Shown here: positions 8,165-16,688 of the stretch, one piece after another | Layout of the letters: the number at the start of each line of letters is the position of its first letter | How positions within the stretch are numbered: position 1 is the first letter of the stretch | Assembly (NCBI GenBank): GCA_045543655.1 | Contig: JAZPXN010000060.1 | Span: 1-64,000 of the forward strand | Direction: 5' to 3' | Origin: RGIG995 sp045543655 | GTDB lineage: Bacteria; Bacillota; Clostridia; Oscillospirales; UBA644 | DNA length: 64,000 nt | Notes under the pieces: model-generated | The model's input: the letters and a program-made list of their open reading frames with translations, nothing else | What the model was told of the DNA's origin: nothing | Databases searched by the model: none | Made by a program: the position numbers and the translations under genes

Positions 8165-9022
8165 ATGAGTGAAATCAAGCTGACCCTCGCGGCCTTTTCC
8201 GACGAAGCTTCGGACCGCCTTGCGGGGCAAATTACGGCCCTGAAGCGCAACGGACTCTCCCACATGGAAATCCGGGGCGTGGAGAGGATCAATTGCGCAG
8301 ACCTGAAGGCGGAACAGGCAAAAGAGATCCGCAAAGCCATGGACGACGCGGGAATGAAGATCAAGACCGTCGGCTCTCCCATCGGGAAGATCAATATTAC
8401 CGACGATTTCGACGGGGAGATGGAAAAATTTCTCCGGCTGACCGAAACGGCAGAAATTCTGGGAGCGGAAAAGATCCGCATCTTCAGCTTCTACCGCAAC
8501 GAGGTTCTGGAGGAGCAGGCGGGGCGGCAGATCGCCCTGGCACGGCTTCGGAAGCTTGCCGACCGGGCGGGAGACTTGATCCTCTGCCACGAAAACGAAA
8601 AGGGAATTTACGGCGACGGCTGGGAATTCTGCCGGACGATCTGCCGGGAAATTCCGAAAATCAAGGCGGTTTTTGACCCTGCCAATTTCGTACAGTGCGG
8701 GGTAGACACCCTTCGGGCCTGGCAGGAGTTGAAGGAATACACGGAATATCTACACCTGAAGGACGCCCTTGCCACCGGCGTGGTGGTCCCCTGCGGAGAC
8801 GGCATCGGAAACGTCCCCTATATTTTGGGAGACTATCTCGACCGGGGCGGCCGCTTTGCTACGCTGGAGCCCCATCTTGCGAACTTCACGATGAAAAAAC
8901 AACTGGAAAAAGAGGCCGACGAGACCTGCAATTATTCCTTTGCCGATCCCGACGAGGCCTTTGACGCGGCGGTTGCGGCCGTCCGTAAAATACTTGACGG
9001 AAAAGGAGTCGTTGCACAATGA
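8165..9022 (+). CDS. Sugar phosphate isomerase/epimerase, xylose-isomerase-like TIM barrel
   Basis: 285-aa AP-endonuclease-2/xylose-isomerase-like TIM barrel. Metal-binding and barrel motifs are recognisable: LCHENEKGIYGD, VFDPANFVQCG, YLHLKDA and TLEPHL near the end. This family includes IolE, IolI and many sugar or cyclitol epimerases; the exact substrate cannot be read from sequence. The start MSEIKLTLAAFSDE was taken in place of an upstream in-frame ATG that lies inside the promoter. The stop overlaps the next start (ATGA, 9019-9022). Cytoplasmic; no signal peptide. Confidence 0.85.
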   Translation: MSEIKLTLAAFSDEASDRLAGQITALKRNGLSHMEIRGVERINCADLKAEQAKEIRKAMDDAGMKIKTVGSPIGKINITDDFDGEMEKFLRLTETAEILGAEKIRIFSFYRNEVLEEQAGRQIALARLRKLADRAGDLILCHENEKGIYGDGWEFCRTICREIPKIKAVFDPANFVQCGVDTLRAWQELKEYTEYLHLKDALATGVVVPCGDGIGNVPYILGDYLDRGGRFATLEPHLANFTMKKQLEKEADETCNYSFADPDEAFDAAVAAVRKILDGKGVVAQ

Positions 9023-9780
9023 TAATCGGCGCACAGTTTTACACCCTGAGAGAGCATTGCAAAACCTTGGAGGATTTTTCGGAATCGCTGAAAAAGGTGG
9101 CAGAGATCGGCTACAAGGCCGTCCAGATCTCCGGAGTCTGCCCCTTCGAAGGAGATTGGCTGGCAGAAGAATTGAAAAAGAACGGCCTTACGGCCCCCCT
9201 CACCCATACGGCCTATAAAGAGATCACCGAAGCCACCGAAACCACCCTGCAAAAGCACAGGGCCTTCGATTGCCGGCGTGTCGGTCTTGGGGGTGTCCCC
9301 GGGAGCATCAGCGACGAGACCTACGATAATTTCATCCAAGAGATCACCCCGGCGGTAAAATATTTTGCTCAGAACGGCGCTAAATTCTATTATCACAATC
9401 ATTGGATGGAATTCGTCCGGTCTGCTGAGGACGGAAAATATTTTATTGAAAAGCTCTGCGATCAATTCACCCCCGACGAACTGGGCTTCGTGCTGGACAC
9501 CTATTGGGTTCAGTACGCCGGCGCCGATCCCATCCAATGGCTCGGAAAGCTGAAGGGACGGCTGGATTGCGTCCATTTCAAGGATATGGCCTGCCGGAAC
9601 AAGGAGCATAAGATGCTCCCCGTGGGCGAAGGAAATCTGAACTGGGACGGCATCATCGCCGCCTGCGAGACCGCCGGAACGGAATACGCCTTCGTGGAGC
9701 AGGACAACTGCAACGGCGAGGATCCCTTTGACTGCATGAAGAGAAGCTACGAATTTCTGAAAGCCCAAGGCTTGGAATAA
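9019..9780 (+). CDS. Sugar phosphate isomerase/epimerase, second TIM-barrel paralog
   Basis: 253-aa xylose-isomerase-like TIM barrel, translationally coupled to the previous gene. Motifs are FYYHNHWMEF (metal-site His), LDTYWVQYAG, CVHFKDMACR and FVEQDNCNGEDP at the C-terminus. It resembles IolE/IolH-type enzymes and the isomerase partners of Gfo/Idh/MocA dehydrogenases. Low identity to its neighbour argues for two different steps, not a recent duplication. Followed after 13 bp by a dehydrogenase gene with GGAGG. Confidence 0.85.
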   Translation: MIIGAQFYTLREHCKTLEDFSESLKKVAEIGYKAVQISGVCPFEGDWLAEELKKNGLTAPLTHTAYKEITEATETTLQKHRAFDCRRVGLGGVPGSISDETYDNFIQEITPAVKYFAQNGAKFYYHNHWMEFVRSAEDGKYFIEKLCDQFTPDELGFVLDTYWVQYAGADPIQWLGKLKGRLDCVHFKDMACRNKEHKMLPVGEGNLNWDGIIAACETAGTEYAFVEQDNCNGEDPFDCMKRSYEFLKAQGLE

Positions 9781-9793
9781 GGAGGAATTAACT

Positions 9794-10960
9794 ATGGAAC
9801 AAAAAAAGATCCGACTTGGAGTCATCGGCATCGGCAACATGGGCACCGGCCATATTAAAAACATCGTTGCGGGCAAGTGCCCGGAAATCGTGGTGGGCGC
9901 CGCCGCAGATCTGAAGCCCGAACGGGAAAAGTGGCTCAAGGAAAACGTCCCTTATCCCATCCCCTTCTTCACCGACGCAGAAGCAATGATGGACAGCGGG
10001 CTTGTAGACGCGGTCATCGTGGCAACGCCTCATTACGAGCATCCCGTGCTGGCCATCAAGGCCATGAAAAAGGGAATTCCCGTCATTATCGAAAAGCCCG
10101 CCGGAGTCTATACCCGCCACGTCAGGGAAATGATGGCGGTAGCCGACGAGACGAAGGTGCCTCTGGCCATTATGATGAACCAGCGGACCAACTGCATTTA
10201 CCGCAAGATGCGCGAAATCGTGCAATCCGGCGAAATGGGCGCCATCAAGCGCACCAGCTGGATCATTACCAACTGGTACCGCACCCAGGCCTATTACGAT
10301 TCCGGCGATTGGCGGGCCACCTGGTCCGGAGAGGGAGGCGGCGTATTGATGAACCAATGCCCCCATCAGCTGGATCTGTGGCAATGGATCTGCGGAATGC
10401 CCGTATCGGTTCAGTCCAATATGTATTTCGGAAAATGGCACGATATCGAGGTGGAAGACGACGTGACGATCTTCGTGGAATACGCCAACGGCGCCACGGG
10501 AACGTTCATTACCACCACCGGAGATTGCCCCGGCACCAATCGCTTTGAGATCACCCTGGAAAAGGGCAAGCTGATCGCAGAGGACGGCAAGCTGCTCCAA
10601 TGGATTTCGGAGGAATCCACCGCAGATTGGACGAAGAACTGCCCCGACGGCTTCAAAAAATTCCCTCTGGAATTCCGGGAAGTGGAGACCGACGGCAAAA
10701 ACGAACAGCACCCCGGCGTTCTCAACGCCTTTGCGGCCCATATTCTGCGGGGCGAGCCCCTGGTGGCCGACGGACGGGAAGGGATTAACGGCCTTTCCAT
10801 CTCCAACGCCAGCCATCTTTCCGCTTGGACGGGCAAAAAGATTGCCCTGCCTCTGAACGACGACGAATATTTTGAAGAACTGATGAAGCGGGTGGCGACC
10901 TCCCGCCGGAAGGAATCCGCCTCCGGAGCCGCTCCCTCCAATCTGGACGGAACCTATTGA
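9794..10960 (+). CDS. Gfo/Idh/MocA-family oxidoreductase
   Basis: 388-aa NAD(P)-dependent sugar or cyclitol dehydrogenase. The N-terminal Rossmann fold is marked by LGVIGIGNMGTGHIKNI, and EKPAG (residues about 98-102) is the conserved family lysine motif. The C-terminal domain contains SGDWRATW and GGGVLMNQCPHQLDLWQW, with the family His. It follows the two TIM-barrel genes; dehydrogenases and isomerases of these families together typically interconvert keto-sugars or inositols. The strong sequence resemblance to the next gene (SGDWRATW, MNQxPHQLDL, KxHDIEVEDD) shows they are paralogs. Confidence 0.9.
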   Translation: MEQKKIRLGVIGIGNMGTGHIKNIVAGKCPEIVVGAAADLKPEREKWLKENVPYPIPFFTDAEAMMDSGLVDAVIVATPHYEHPVLAIKAMKKGIPVIIEKPAGVYTRHVREMMAVADETKVPLAIMMNQRTNCIYRKMREIVQSGEMGAIKRTSWIITNWYRTQAYYDSGDWRATWSGEGGGVLMNQCPHQLDLWQWICGMPVSVQSNMYFGKWHDIEVEDDVTIFVEYANGATGTFITTTGDCPGTNRFEITLEKGKLIAEDGKLLQWISEESTADWTKNCPDGFKKFPLEFREVETDGKNEQHPGVLNAFAAHILRGEPLVADGREGINGLSISNASHLSAWTGKKIALPLNDDEYFEELMKRVATSRRKESASGAAPSNLDGTY

Positions 10961-10985
10961 TTACATCAAAAAAGGATGCGTAGCT

Positions 10986-12101
10986 ATGGAAAAAATCCGA
11001 ATTGGTATTATCGGAATCGGAAACATCGGCTCGGCCCACGCGAAGACTCTCTTTGAGGGGAAGGTGGAAGGGGCGGTGCTGACTGCCGTCTGCGACATTG
11101 CCCCGGAAAAGCAGGCCTGGGCAAAGGAAAATCTGCCGGGAGTTCCCGTATACGAAGACAGCGACGGATTTTTCGCCTCGGCCGACGTGGAAGCCGTCAT
11201 TCTGTCGGTCCCCCATTATTTCCATCCGCCCTACGCCGTGAAGGCCTTTGAGAAGGGGCTTCACGTGCTGACCGAAAAGCCGGCGGGGGTGCAGGTATCG
11301 GAGGTCAAGAAGATGATCGCCGCCGCCGAGAAATCGGGCAAGGGCTTCGCCGTCATGTTCAACCAGCGCACCGACCCCATGTATCAATTCATCCGAAAGA
11401 CGCTGCAGGACGGCCGATTGGGCAATCCCCTGCGGCTGATGTGGGAGGTGACCAACTGGTACCGCTCCCAGGAATATTACGATTCCGGGGATTGGCGGGC
11501 CACGTGGGTAGGGGAAGGAGGCGGGGTTCTGATGAACCAGGCGCCCCATCAGCTGGATCTTCTGCAATGGATTTTCGGCCTTCCCCAAACCGTCCGGGCG
11601 GAATGCCACGTGGGGAAATACCACGATATCGAGGTGGAGGACGACGCAACCCTTTACTGCACCTACGAAAACGGCGCTACGGCGGTCTTCCACACCTCTA
11701 CGGGGGAAGAACACGGCGTGAACCGGCTGGAGATCGTGGGCACGAAGGGACGGCTTACCGCCGACAGCCGGACCGTCACGATCTACGATAAAAAGACGAC
11801 CGTCCTGCAGGAATCCTTCGAAGACCGGGGCGGCCAGCACGTGGAGGTGCTGAACCGCTGGGTCGATCATATCCGCACCGGGACGCCTTTGGTGGCAGGC
11901 GGCGCCGAGGGGATCCGGGAAGCGGAGCTGTGCAACGCCGCTTATCTCTCGGCCTGGACGGGTCAGCCCGCCGCTATCCCCACCGATACCGACGCATTCG
12001 ACCGCCTTCTGGACGAGCGAAAATCCCGGTCAAAGGGCAAGGGAAAAGGCCGGAGCACCTTGGGCGACGGTCAATACAAGGATCGCTGGAAAAACAGTTG
12101 A
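10986..12101 (+). CDS. Gfo/Idh/MocA-family oxidoreductase, paralog
   Basis: 371-aa paralog of the preceding dehydrogenase: IGIIGIGNIGSAHAKTL is the nucleotide-binding loop, EKPAGVQ the catalytic Lys motif, and GGGVLMNQAPHQLDLLQW the substrate-domain motif. The last 25 residues are a basic, Ser/Gly/Lys-rich tail, unlike the compact end of most family members. It is the final gene of the cluster; no clear terminator stem was found before the next promoter at 12158. Substrate unknown; keto-glycoside, inositol or sugar-acid oxidation are all possible. Confidence 0.88.
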   Translation: MEKIRIGIIGIGNIGSAHAKTLFEGKVEGAVLTAVCDIAPEKQAWAKENLPGVPVYEDSDGFFASADVEAVILSVPHYFHPPYAVKAFEKGLHVLTEKPAGVQVSEVKKMIAAAEKSGKGFAVMFNQRTDPMYQFIRKTLQDGRLGNPLRLMWEVTNWYRSQEYYDSGDWRATWVGEGGGVLMNQAPHQLDLLQWIFGLPQTVRAECHVGKYHDIEVEDDATLYCTYENGATAVFHTSTGEEHGVNRLEIVGTKGRLTADSRTVTIYDKKTTVLQESFEDRGGQHVEVLNRWVDHIRTGTPLVAGGAEGIREAELCNAAYLSAWTGQPAAIPTDTDAFDRLLDERKSRSKGKGKGRSTLGDGQYKDRWKNS

Positions 12102-12157
12102 AATCCATTGTCCATCCTAAACAAATTCCCACATACAAGTTTGTCTATTTTGACATG

Positions 12158-12187
12158 TTGACATCTCCCCTCATTACATGATATAAT
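12158..12187 (+). promoter_or_regulatory. Promoter of the leader peptide and lipoprotein
   Basis: TTGACA (12158-12163), 18 bp, TATAAT (12182-12187). Confidence 0.75.
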
Positions 12188-12221
12188 AATGTTAGATCAT
12201 AGTAGATTGGGAGTGAATTAC

Positions 12222-12299
12222 ATGAAAACCATCGCATACAAGGTTCCGCTTTTGCGCAGTTCGGGTTTTATGTTTTTCATTTCCCATAGGAGAAGTTAA
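12222..12299 (+). CDS. 25-residue leader peptide upstream of an attenuator
   Basis: A short frame (MKTIAYKVPLLR... ending in HRRS) starts 8 bp after a strong GGGAG Shine-Dalgarno, about 29 nt into the predicted transcript. Codons 11-14 contain the 5' arm of an antiterminator stem. It has no signal-peptide or known toxin features. Position, ribosome binding site and overlap with the RNA switch indicate a regulatory leader peptide; what signal is sensed is not evident. Phe and Arg are somewhat frequent near the end (GFMFF, HRRS). Confidence 0.65.
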   Translation: MKTIAYKVPLLRSSGFMFFISHRRS

Positions 12300-12354
12300 A
12301 ACGAATTCAAAACTGCGCATAGATCGAAGAGAAATTCCGGTCTATGCGCTTTTT
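12253..12354 (+). promoter_or_regulatory. Transcription attenuator (antiterminator and terminator)
   Basis: TGCGCAGTT (12253-12261) can pair perfectly with AACTGCGCA (12311-12319). The latter overlaps GCGCATAGA (12315-12323), which pairs perfectly with TCTATGCGC (12341-12349) followed by T5. The two stems are mutually exclusive, and the T run abuts the AAGGAG ribosome binding site of the lipoprotein gene. Confidence 0.7.
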
Positions 12355-12366
12355 AAGGAGTATACC

Positions 12367-13359
12367 ATGATAAAAAAACTGATTCCTTTTTTGATTGCAT
12401 TGACGATACTCCTGTCGGGATGCACTCCCCAGGGGAGCGGGCCGGCATCGGATTCGGCGGGAGCAGGGTCGGAAGGGACGGATTCCGGTTTTTCTGAAGA
12501 TACGGCCCCGCCCATTCTCACTTCCTATCCGGGAACACTGGAGCAATTGATCGCCGGTGCCACCGACGTGGTGGTGGGGGAATACGTTGGATCCCGCACG
12601 GTATACGGTACGTACAACCGGGGAACCTTCCTTGATTTTACGGTCAAGGAGCGGTTTCGGGGAGCCCCCTCCATCACCTCCGTAGCTCTTTCCCCGAACG
12701 AGCACATCTACCGGATTGAAGGCACCGATACGCTTTATAGTGAGATGTCTTTGACCTATGAGCAAGGAAAAACCTATCTGCTGATTCTGAAACGGGAGGT
12801 GGGGACCTTCCTGGCCAACCGCTATCTCTTGCAGGGATGCGTCTACCTGCCCACCGACGACTTTTCTCAGTTCTCCATCTATAACGAAAAGCCGGATCAA
12901 CATATGACCGCCTCGCCCGAAACCGTGGAGGACGTTTACGGGATCGTCCGCAATAACGTGTCGGAAGACGCTCCGCTCTACTACTCCAGAGACCGGGAGG
13001 GCCAGACCTTTCTGACGGGAGACGAATTGTTCCGCGCTGCCGCAAAAGCAAGGAATACAGCCCTACACAGAATCCGCACCCTATCGCTGGACGTAGAGAG
13101 CGAGGACGGCTATCAGGCGTGGACCTGTACCACGAATCACACCGTCAAGGAAATCACCGTACACTTCCCCTCCGAAGCGCAGATCACCCAAGGAGAGGAA
13201 TACTCAGTCCTTTTGACTCACATAATGATTCACAACGCCTGTGAAGGAAAAACGGAAGCTGACTTTTATCAACAGTATTCCAAAACCTCTCTTTGGCCCA
13301 TAGAGCAGTATTATCAACTTAAAGACCAATTGCAAAACGCCGAGAGCGAAGTGGAGTAA
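12367..13359 (+). CDS. Lipoprotein of unknown function under attenuator control
   Basis: 330-aa predicted lipoprotein: a short basic N-terminus, hydrophobic segment and lipobox LLSGC (Cys about 19). No family was recognised. The mature part begins with a Ser/Gly/Asp-rich spacer; it then has repeated beta-rich patches (VVVGEYVGSRTVYGTYNRG, LDFTVKERFRG, YRIEGTDTLY) and a His/charged C-terminal region. No catalytic motif is visible. It is transcribed alone, from the promoter at 12158 through the leader-peptide attenuator. A bidirectional terminator follows. Confidence 0.75.
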   Translation: MIKKLIPFLIALTILLSGCTPQGSGPASDSAGAGSEGTDSGFSEDTAPPILTSYPGTLEQLIAGATDVVVGEYVGSRTVYGTYNRGTFLDFTVKERFRGAPSITSVALSPNEHIYRIEGTDTLYSEMSLTYEQGKTYLLILKREVGTFLANRYLLQGCVYLPTDDFSQFSIYNEKPDQHMTASPETVEDVYGIVRNNVSEDAPLYYSRDREGQTFLTGDELFRAAAKARNTALHRIRTLSLDVESEDGYQAWTCTTNHTVKEITVHFPSEAQITQGEEYSVLLTHIMIHNACEGKTEADFYQQYSKTSLWPIEQYYQLKDQLQNAESEVE

Positions 13360-13385
13360 ACCCCCTCGTAAGCGGCGATTGATAC

Positions 13386-13431
13386 AAAAATCATCTCCCG
13401 AAGACGAAACTCTTCGGGAGATGATTTTTTT
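13386..13431. terminator. Bidirectional terminator between the lipoprotein and ABC genes
   Basis: ATCATCTCCCGAAGA / TCTTCGGGAGATGAT stem bounded by A5 on the left and T7 on the right. It serves both convergent genes. Confidence 0.9.
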
Positions 13432-13448
13432 GTAGTTTTTGATGGGGA

Positions 13449-16439
13449 TTATTCGGTGCGCAGAGCCACCACGGGGTCCTTCTTGGCGGCGGAGCGGGAG
13501 GGAATAATGCCGGAGATGAGGGTGAGAAGCACGCTGATAGCCACCAAAATCACGGCGGCGGGAATGGGCAGGAAGGCCTGCAGATTGGCAATTCCGGTCA
13601 GGGCGAAGAGGATCAGATTGATGGGAATGCACAAAAGCCAGGTGACCCCCACGCCGATCAGCCCGGAGGCAAAGCCGATGATCATGGTCTCGGCATTGAA
13701 CATACTGGAAACGTTCCGCTTCGAGGCACCGATGGCACGGAGAATGCCGATCTCCTTGGTGCGCTCCTGGACGGAAATCAGGGTAATAACGCCGATCATG
13801 ATGGAAGAAACCACCAGAGAAATGGCCACGAAGGCGATGAGAACGTAGGTGATGGCGTTGATGATGGTGGTGATAGAAGACATCATGATACCGATATAAT
13901 CGGTATAACGGATTTTGGACAGCTCTTCCACCGATTCGTTGTAATCGGCAATAACCTCTTCGATGATATCCTTGTTTTCAAAGGTGGAGGCGAAGAGATT
14001 GACCGTAGCAGGATCGTCCAGATCCACGCTCCCCAGCTTCCGGAGGTTTGCTTCGTAGGAGGAATCGGAGAAGACCAGGATCTCCTCGTAGTAAACGGCG
14101 CATTGGGCGGCGGTGTAGCCGGGCAGGGCTGCATCAAAGGCGGCGGCCTGCATGGCGGGATCCATAGCGGCCATTTGCTGCTGGACGGCGGCAGCGTACT
14201 GCATCTTCACCCCTTCTGCCACCATTTCCCGATAAAGCTCGGTCAGTTCCTCGTCCTGCATGGCGGTGATATAGGTCTTCACGTCTTCCCCGTTCATGCC
14301 CATCTGCTGGGTCAGAGCCTGGAGAAGCGTCTGCTCCATAACCTCCCGGGTAACGCCGTTTACCGCCTGGTTGACGGCGTTTTCCAGATATTCCGTCGAG
14401 GGGATGGACATAATCTTCACGTAGGCCTCCGCCTTGCCCTGGGGGGACAGGGTGGCCACGTAATTGCGGAATTCGGTCTCTTTTTCTTCGTCGGTCAATT
14501 TTCCGGTGACTTCCTTAAAAGGAAGCCCGGTGAAGATATCGGTATGAGCATCGTCCTTCTGCGCCTTAATTGCGTCGGAATCGCCGGACTCGGTGATGAC
14601 CTTTTCGGTCAGAGCCTTAGTGTAGCCGATCGAGCCGGAGATCATAGCGGAGGAAGCCCGCTCGCTGGGACGGATGATCCCGGAGACCTTCAGCTTCATA
14701 GCGTTATCGTACAGATAACGAAGCCCCGCATCGGTCTGGCGCAAATCGGTATAAAGGCCGGTATTTTCATCAAGAACGTAACACTCGGAATTGAGAATCA
14801 CCCGGAACTCCATCTCACAAATCTCTTCGTAGGACCAGGAATTCTGCCGGATCTCCAGCTCTTCTCCGTCCTTGACCGCCTCAAACAGAGCGTTAATGGT
14901 GTCCTCGGACTCCAGCCCCAGAGCGTACAGAGTCAGGTCGTCCAGCTCGTTGTTCTCGTCCACCACAAGGACGATCTCGTCGGCCCCGTTAGGCCAGGAG
15001 CCGTAGATGACGTCGTACTGATTTTCCAGCACGGGACTGATCAGACTGCCGTCCTTCCCGGAAAGCATTTCCGTCCACAGATTCATCCCCCCGGCGGGCG
15101 ACATGGAGGCCATGGGCATAGACGAGGAAGAGCCCATTCCCATCATGGGAGAAATTTCCGTGCCGAAATGCTCGGCCATAGCCTTGGAGAGCAATTCGCC
15201 GGTATCGGAATAAATGATATTCCCGTCCACGTTCTTGGTATAGACCAAAAGATCCAGGTCGTAGGTATACTGAACGCCGGACAACGCCTCCTGCAGACGG
15301 GAATCTTCCTTCGCCGCAAGATCGGATTCAATAAACTCCTTGAAGGATTTCAGATCGTTTTCGGTGGTCTCCAGATTATTCATGGCGTTGATCATCTTGA
15401 ACAGCACCGACTGGGAATAGATCGCGTCCTTTTCGTGATCGTCCCCCGTTTCGCTGGCCATGCCCATAAAGGTCTCCATCAGAGTGGTCATATCCACGTT
15501 GGTGGCCTGGATGGTCAGCGGATAAGAGGTAAGGGTATCTTCCTGAACGGCGTTGATAAAAGCAGTCATGCCCTGGGACACGGCGTAAATAAGGGCGATG
15601 CCGATAATGCCGATAGAGCCGGCAAAGGAGGTCAGCACCGTGCGGCCCTTTTTGGTCAGAAGGTTTTTCAAGGAAAGCGACAGCGCGGTAAAGAAGGACA
15701 TGGAGGGCTTACGGGACTTCTTTTTCTTCTTTTCCACGGGGGCGGGGGCGGACTCTGTTGCCGTATAGGGCGCGGAATCGCCGACAATCTTCCCGTCCAG
15801 CAGGCGGACGATACGGGTGGCGTACTGCTCGGCCAGCTCCGGATTATGAGTGACCATGATGACCAGCCGGTCGTTGGCAATCTCCTTCAGAAGATCCATA
15901 ACCTGCAGGCTGGTTTCGGAATCGAGAGCACCGGTAGGCTCGTCCGCCAGCAAAATCTCCGGATCGTTGACCAGCGCACGGGCAATGGCTACCCGTTGCA
16001 TCTGACCGCCGGACATCTGATTGGGGCGTTTTTTCAGCTGATCCCCAAGCCCGACCTTCGTCAGGGCCTCCACCGCTCTTCTGCGGCGCTCCTTTTTGCC
16101 CACGCCGGAAATGGTCAGAGCCAGCTCCACGTTGTTCAACACCGATTGGTGCGGAATGAGGTTATAGCTCTGAAACACGAAACCGATGGAATGGTTGCGG
16201 TAGGCGTCCCAATCGGCGTCTTTGTAGCGCTTGGTAGAAACTCCGTTGATAGACAGATCTCCGTCGGTGTACTGATCCAAACCGCCAATGATATTCAGAA
16301 GGGTTGTCTTGCCGCATCCGGAGGGTCCGAGAATGGCGACGAATTCATTCTTCCGGAATTCCACCGAAACGCCACGGAGAGCGGCAACGGTCTGTCCGCC
16401 GGCGGGATACTCTTTGACGACGTCGGTCAATTTTAACAT
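13449..16439 (-). CDS. MacB-type ABC protein: ATPase fused to FtsX-like permease
   Basis: 996 aa. The N-terminal 225 residues are a LolD/MacB-type ATPase: Walker A GPSGCGKT, signature MSGGQMQRVA, Walker B ILLADEPTGALD. After a Lys-rich linker come one membrane helix (GSIGIIGIALIYAVSQG), a very large extracytoplasmic region of about 500 residues, and three C-terminal helices with FtsX features (VQERTKEIGILRAIGASKRN). MacB proteins are usually about 650 aa, so the periplasmic-type domain is enlarged. No HlyD-like adaptor is adjacent. Such mechanotransmission proteins export peptides or regulate envelope enzymes; substrate unknown. Monocistronic. Confidence 0.9.
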   Translation of the reverse strand: MLKLTDVVKEYPAGGQTVAALRGVSVEFRKNEFVAILGPSGCGKTTLLNIIGGLDQYTDGDLSINGVSTKRYKDADWDAYRNHSIGFVFQSYNLIPHQSVLNNVELALTISGVGKKERRRRAVEALTKVGLGDQLKKRPNQMSGGQMQRVAIARALVNDPEILLADEPTGALDSETSLQVMDLLKEIANDRLVIMVTHNPELAEQYATRIVRLLDGKIVGDSAPYTATESAPAPVEKKKKKSRKPSMSFFTALSLSLKNLLTKKGRTVLTSFAGSIGIIGIALIYAVSQGMTAFINAVQEDTLTSYPLTIQATNVDMTTLMETFMGMASETGDDHEKDAIYSQSVLFKMINAMNNLETTENDLKSFKEFIESDLAAKEDSRLQEALSGVQYTYDLDLLVYTKNVDGNIIYSDTGELLSKAMAEHFGTEISPMMGMGSSSSMPMASMSPAGGMNLWTEMLSGKDGSLISPVLENQYDVIYGSWPNGADEIVLVVDENNELDDLTLYALGLESEDTINALFEAVKDGEELEIRQNSWSYEEICEMEFRVILNSECYVLDENTGLYTDLRQTDAGLRYLYDNAMKLKVSGIIRPSERASSAMISGSIGYTKALTEKVITESGDSDAIKAQKDDAHTDIFTGLPFKEVTGKLTDEEKETEFRNYVATLSPQGKAEAYVKIMSIPSTEYLENAVNQAVNGVTREVMEQTLLQALTQQMGMNGEDVKTYITAMQDEELTELYREMVAEGVKMQYAAAVQQQMAAMDPAMQAAAFDAALPGYTAAQCAVYYEEILVFSDSSYEANLRKLGSVDLDDPATVNLFASTFENKDIIEEVIADYNESVEELSKIRYTDYIGIMMSSITTIINAITYVLIAFVAISLVVSSIMIGVITLISVQERTKEIGILRAIGASKRNVSSMFNAETMIIGFASGLIGVGVTWLLCIPINLILFALTGIANLQAFLPIPAAVILVAISVLLTLISGIIPSRSAAKKDPVVALRTE

Positions 16440-16492
16440 GATATGCTTCCTCTCTTGTACGAATACCTGATATACGCGTTTTTTACGCTCCT

Positions 16493-16521
16493 ATCATATC
16501 ACACTTTTTCTGAAATTTCAA
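16493..16521 (-). promoter_or_regulatory. Promoter of the MacB-type gene
   Basis: TTGAAA (16521-16516), 17 bp, TATGAT (16498-16493) on the minus strand. Confidence 0.6.
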
Positions 16522-16624
16522 CGGGAATCCCGTCGATTTTTTCAATTAACACAAAAAATTAAATTTTTTGTTTCCCCTCTGCGGAAAACCGATTGAAAAA
16601 TCCATATTCCGAAGCGTTTTCCCC

Positions 16625-16652
16625 TTGACATTTCGAAGAAATATGGTATAAT
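16625..16652 (+). promoter_or_regulatory. Promoter of the GH123-like triplet
   Basis: TTGACA (16625-16630), 16 bp, TATAAT (16647-16652), with TG before the -10 (extended -10). Confidence 0.8.
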
Positions 16653-16688
16653 GAAAACAATAAAATATATACGCAGGGGGTATTCACC

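Noticed and set aside
14103..16436. Long open frame (777 codons) on the plus strand opposite the MacB-type gene
   Set aside because: It is antisense to a well-supported ABC protein, has no domain signature and is rich in His, Gly and Leu runs typical of antisense frames in GC-rich genes.
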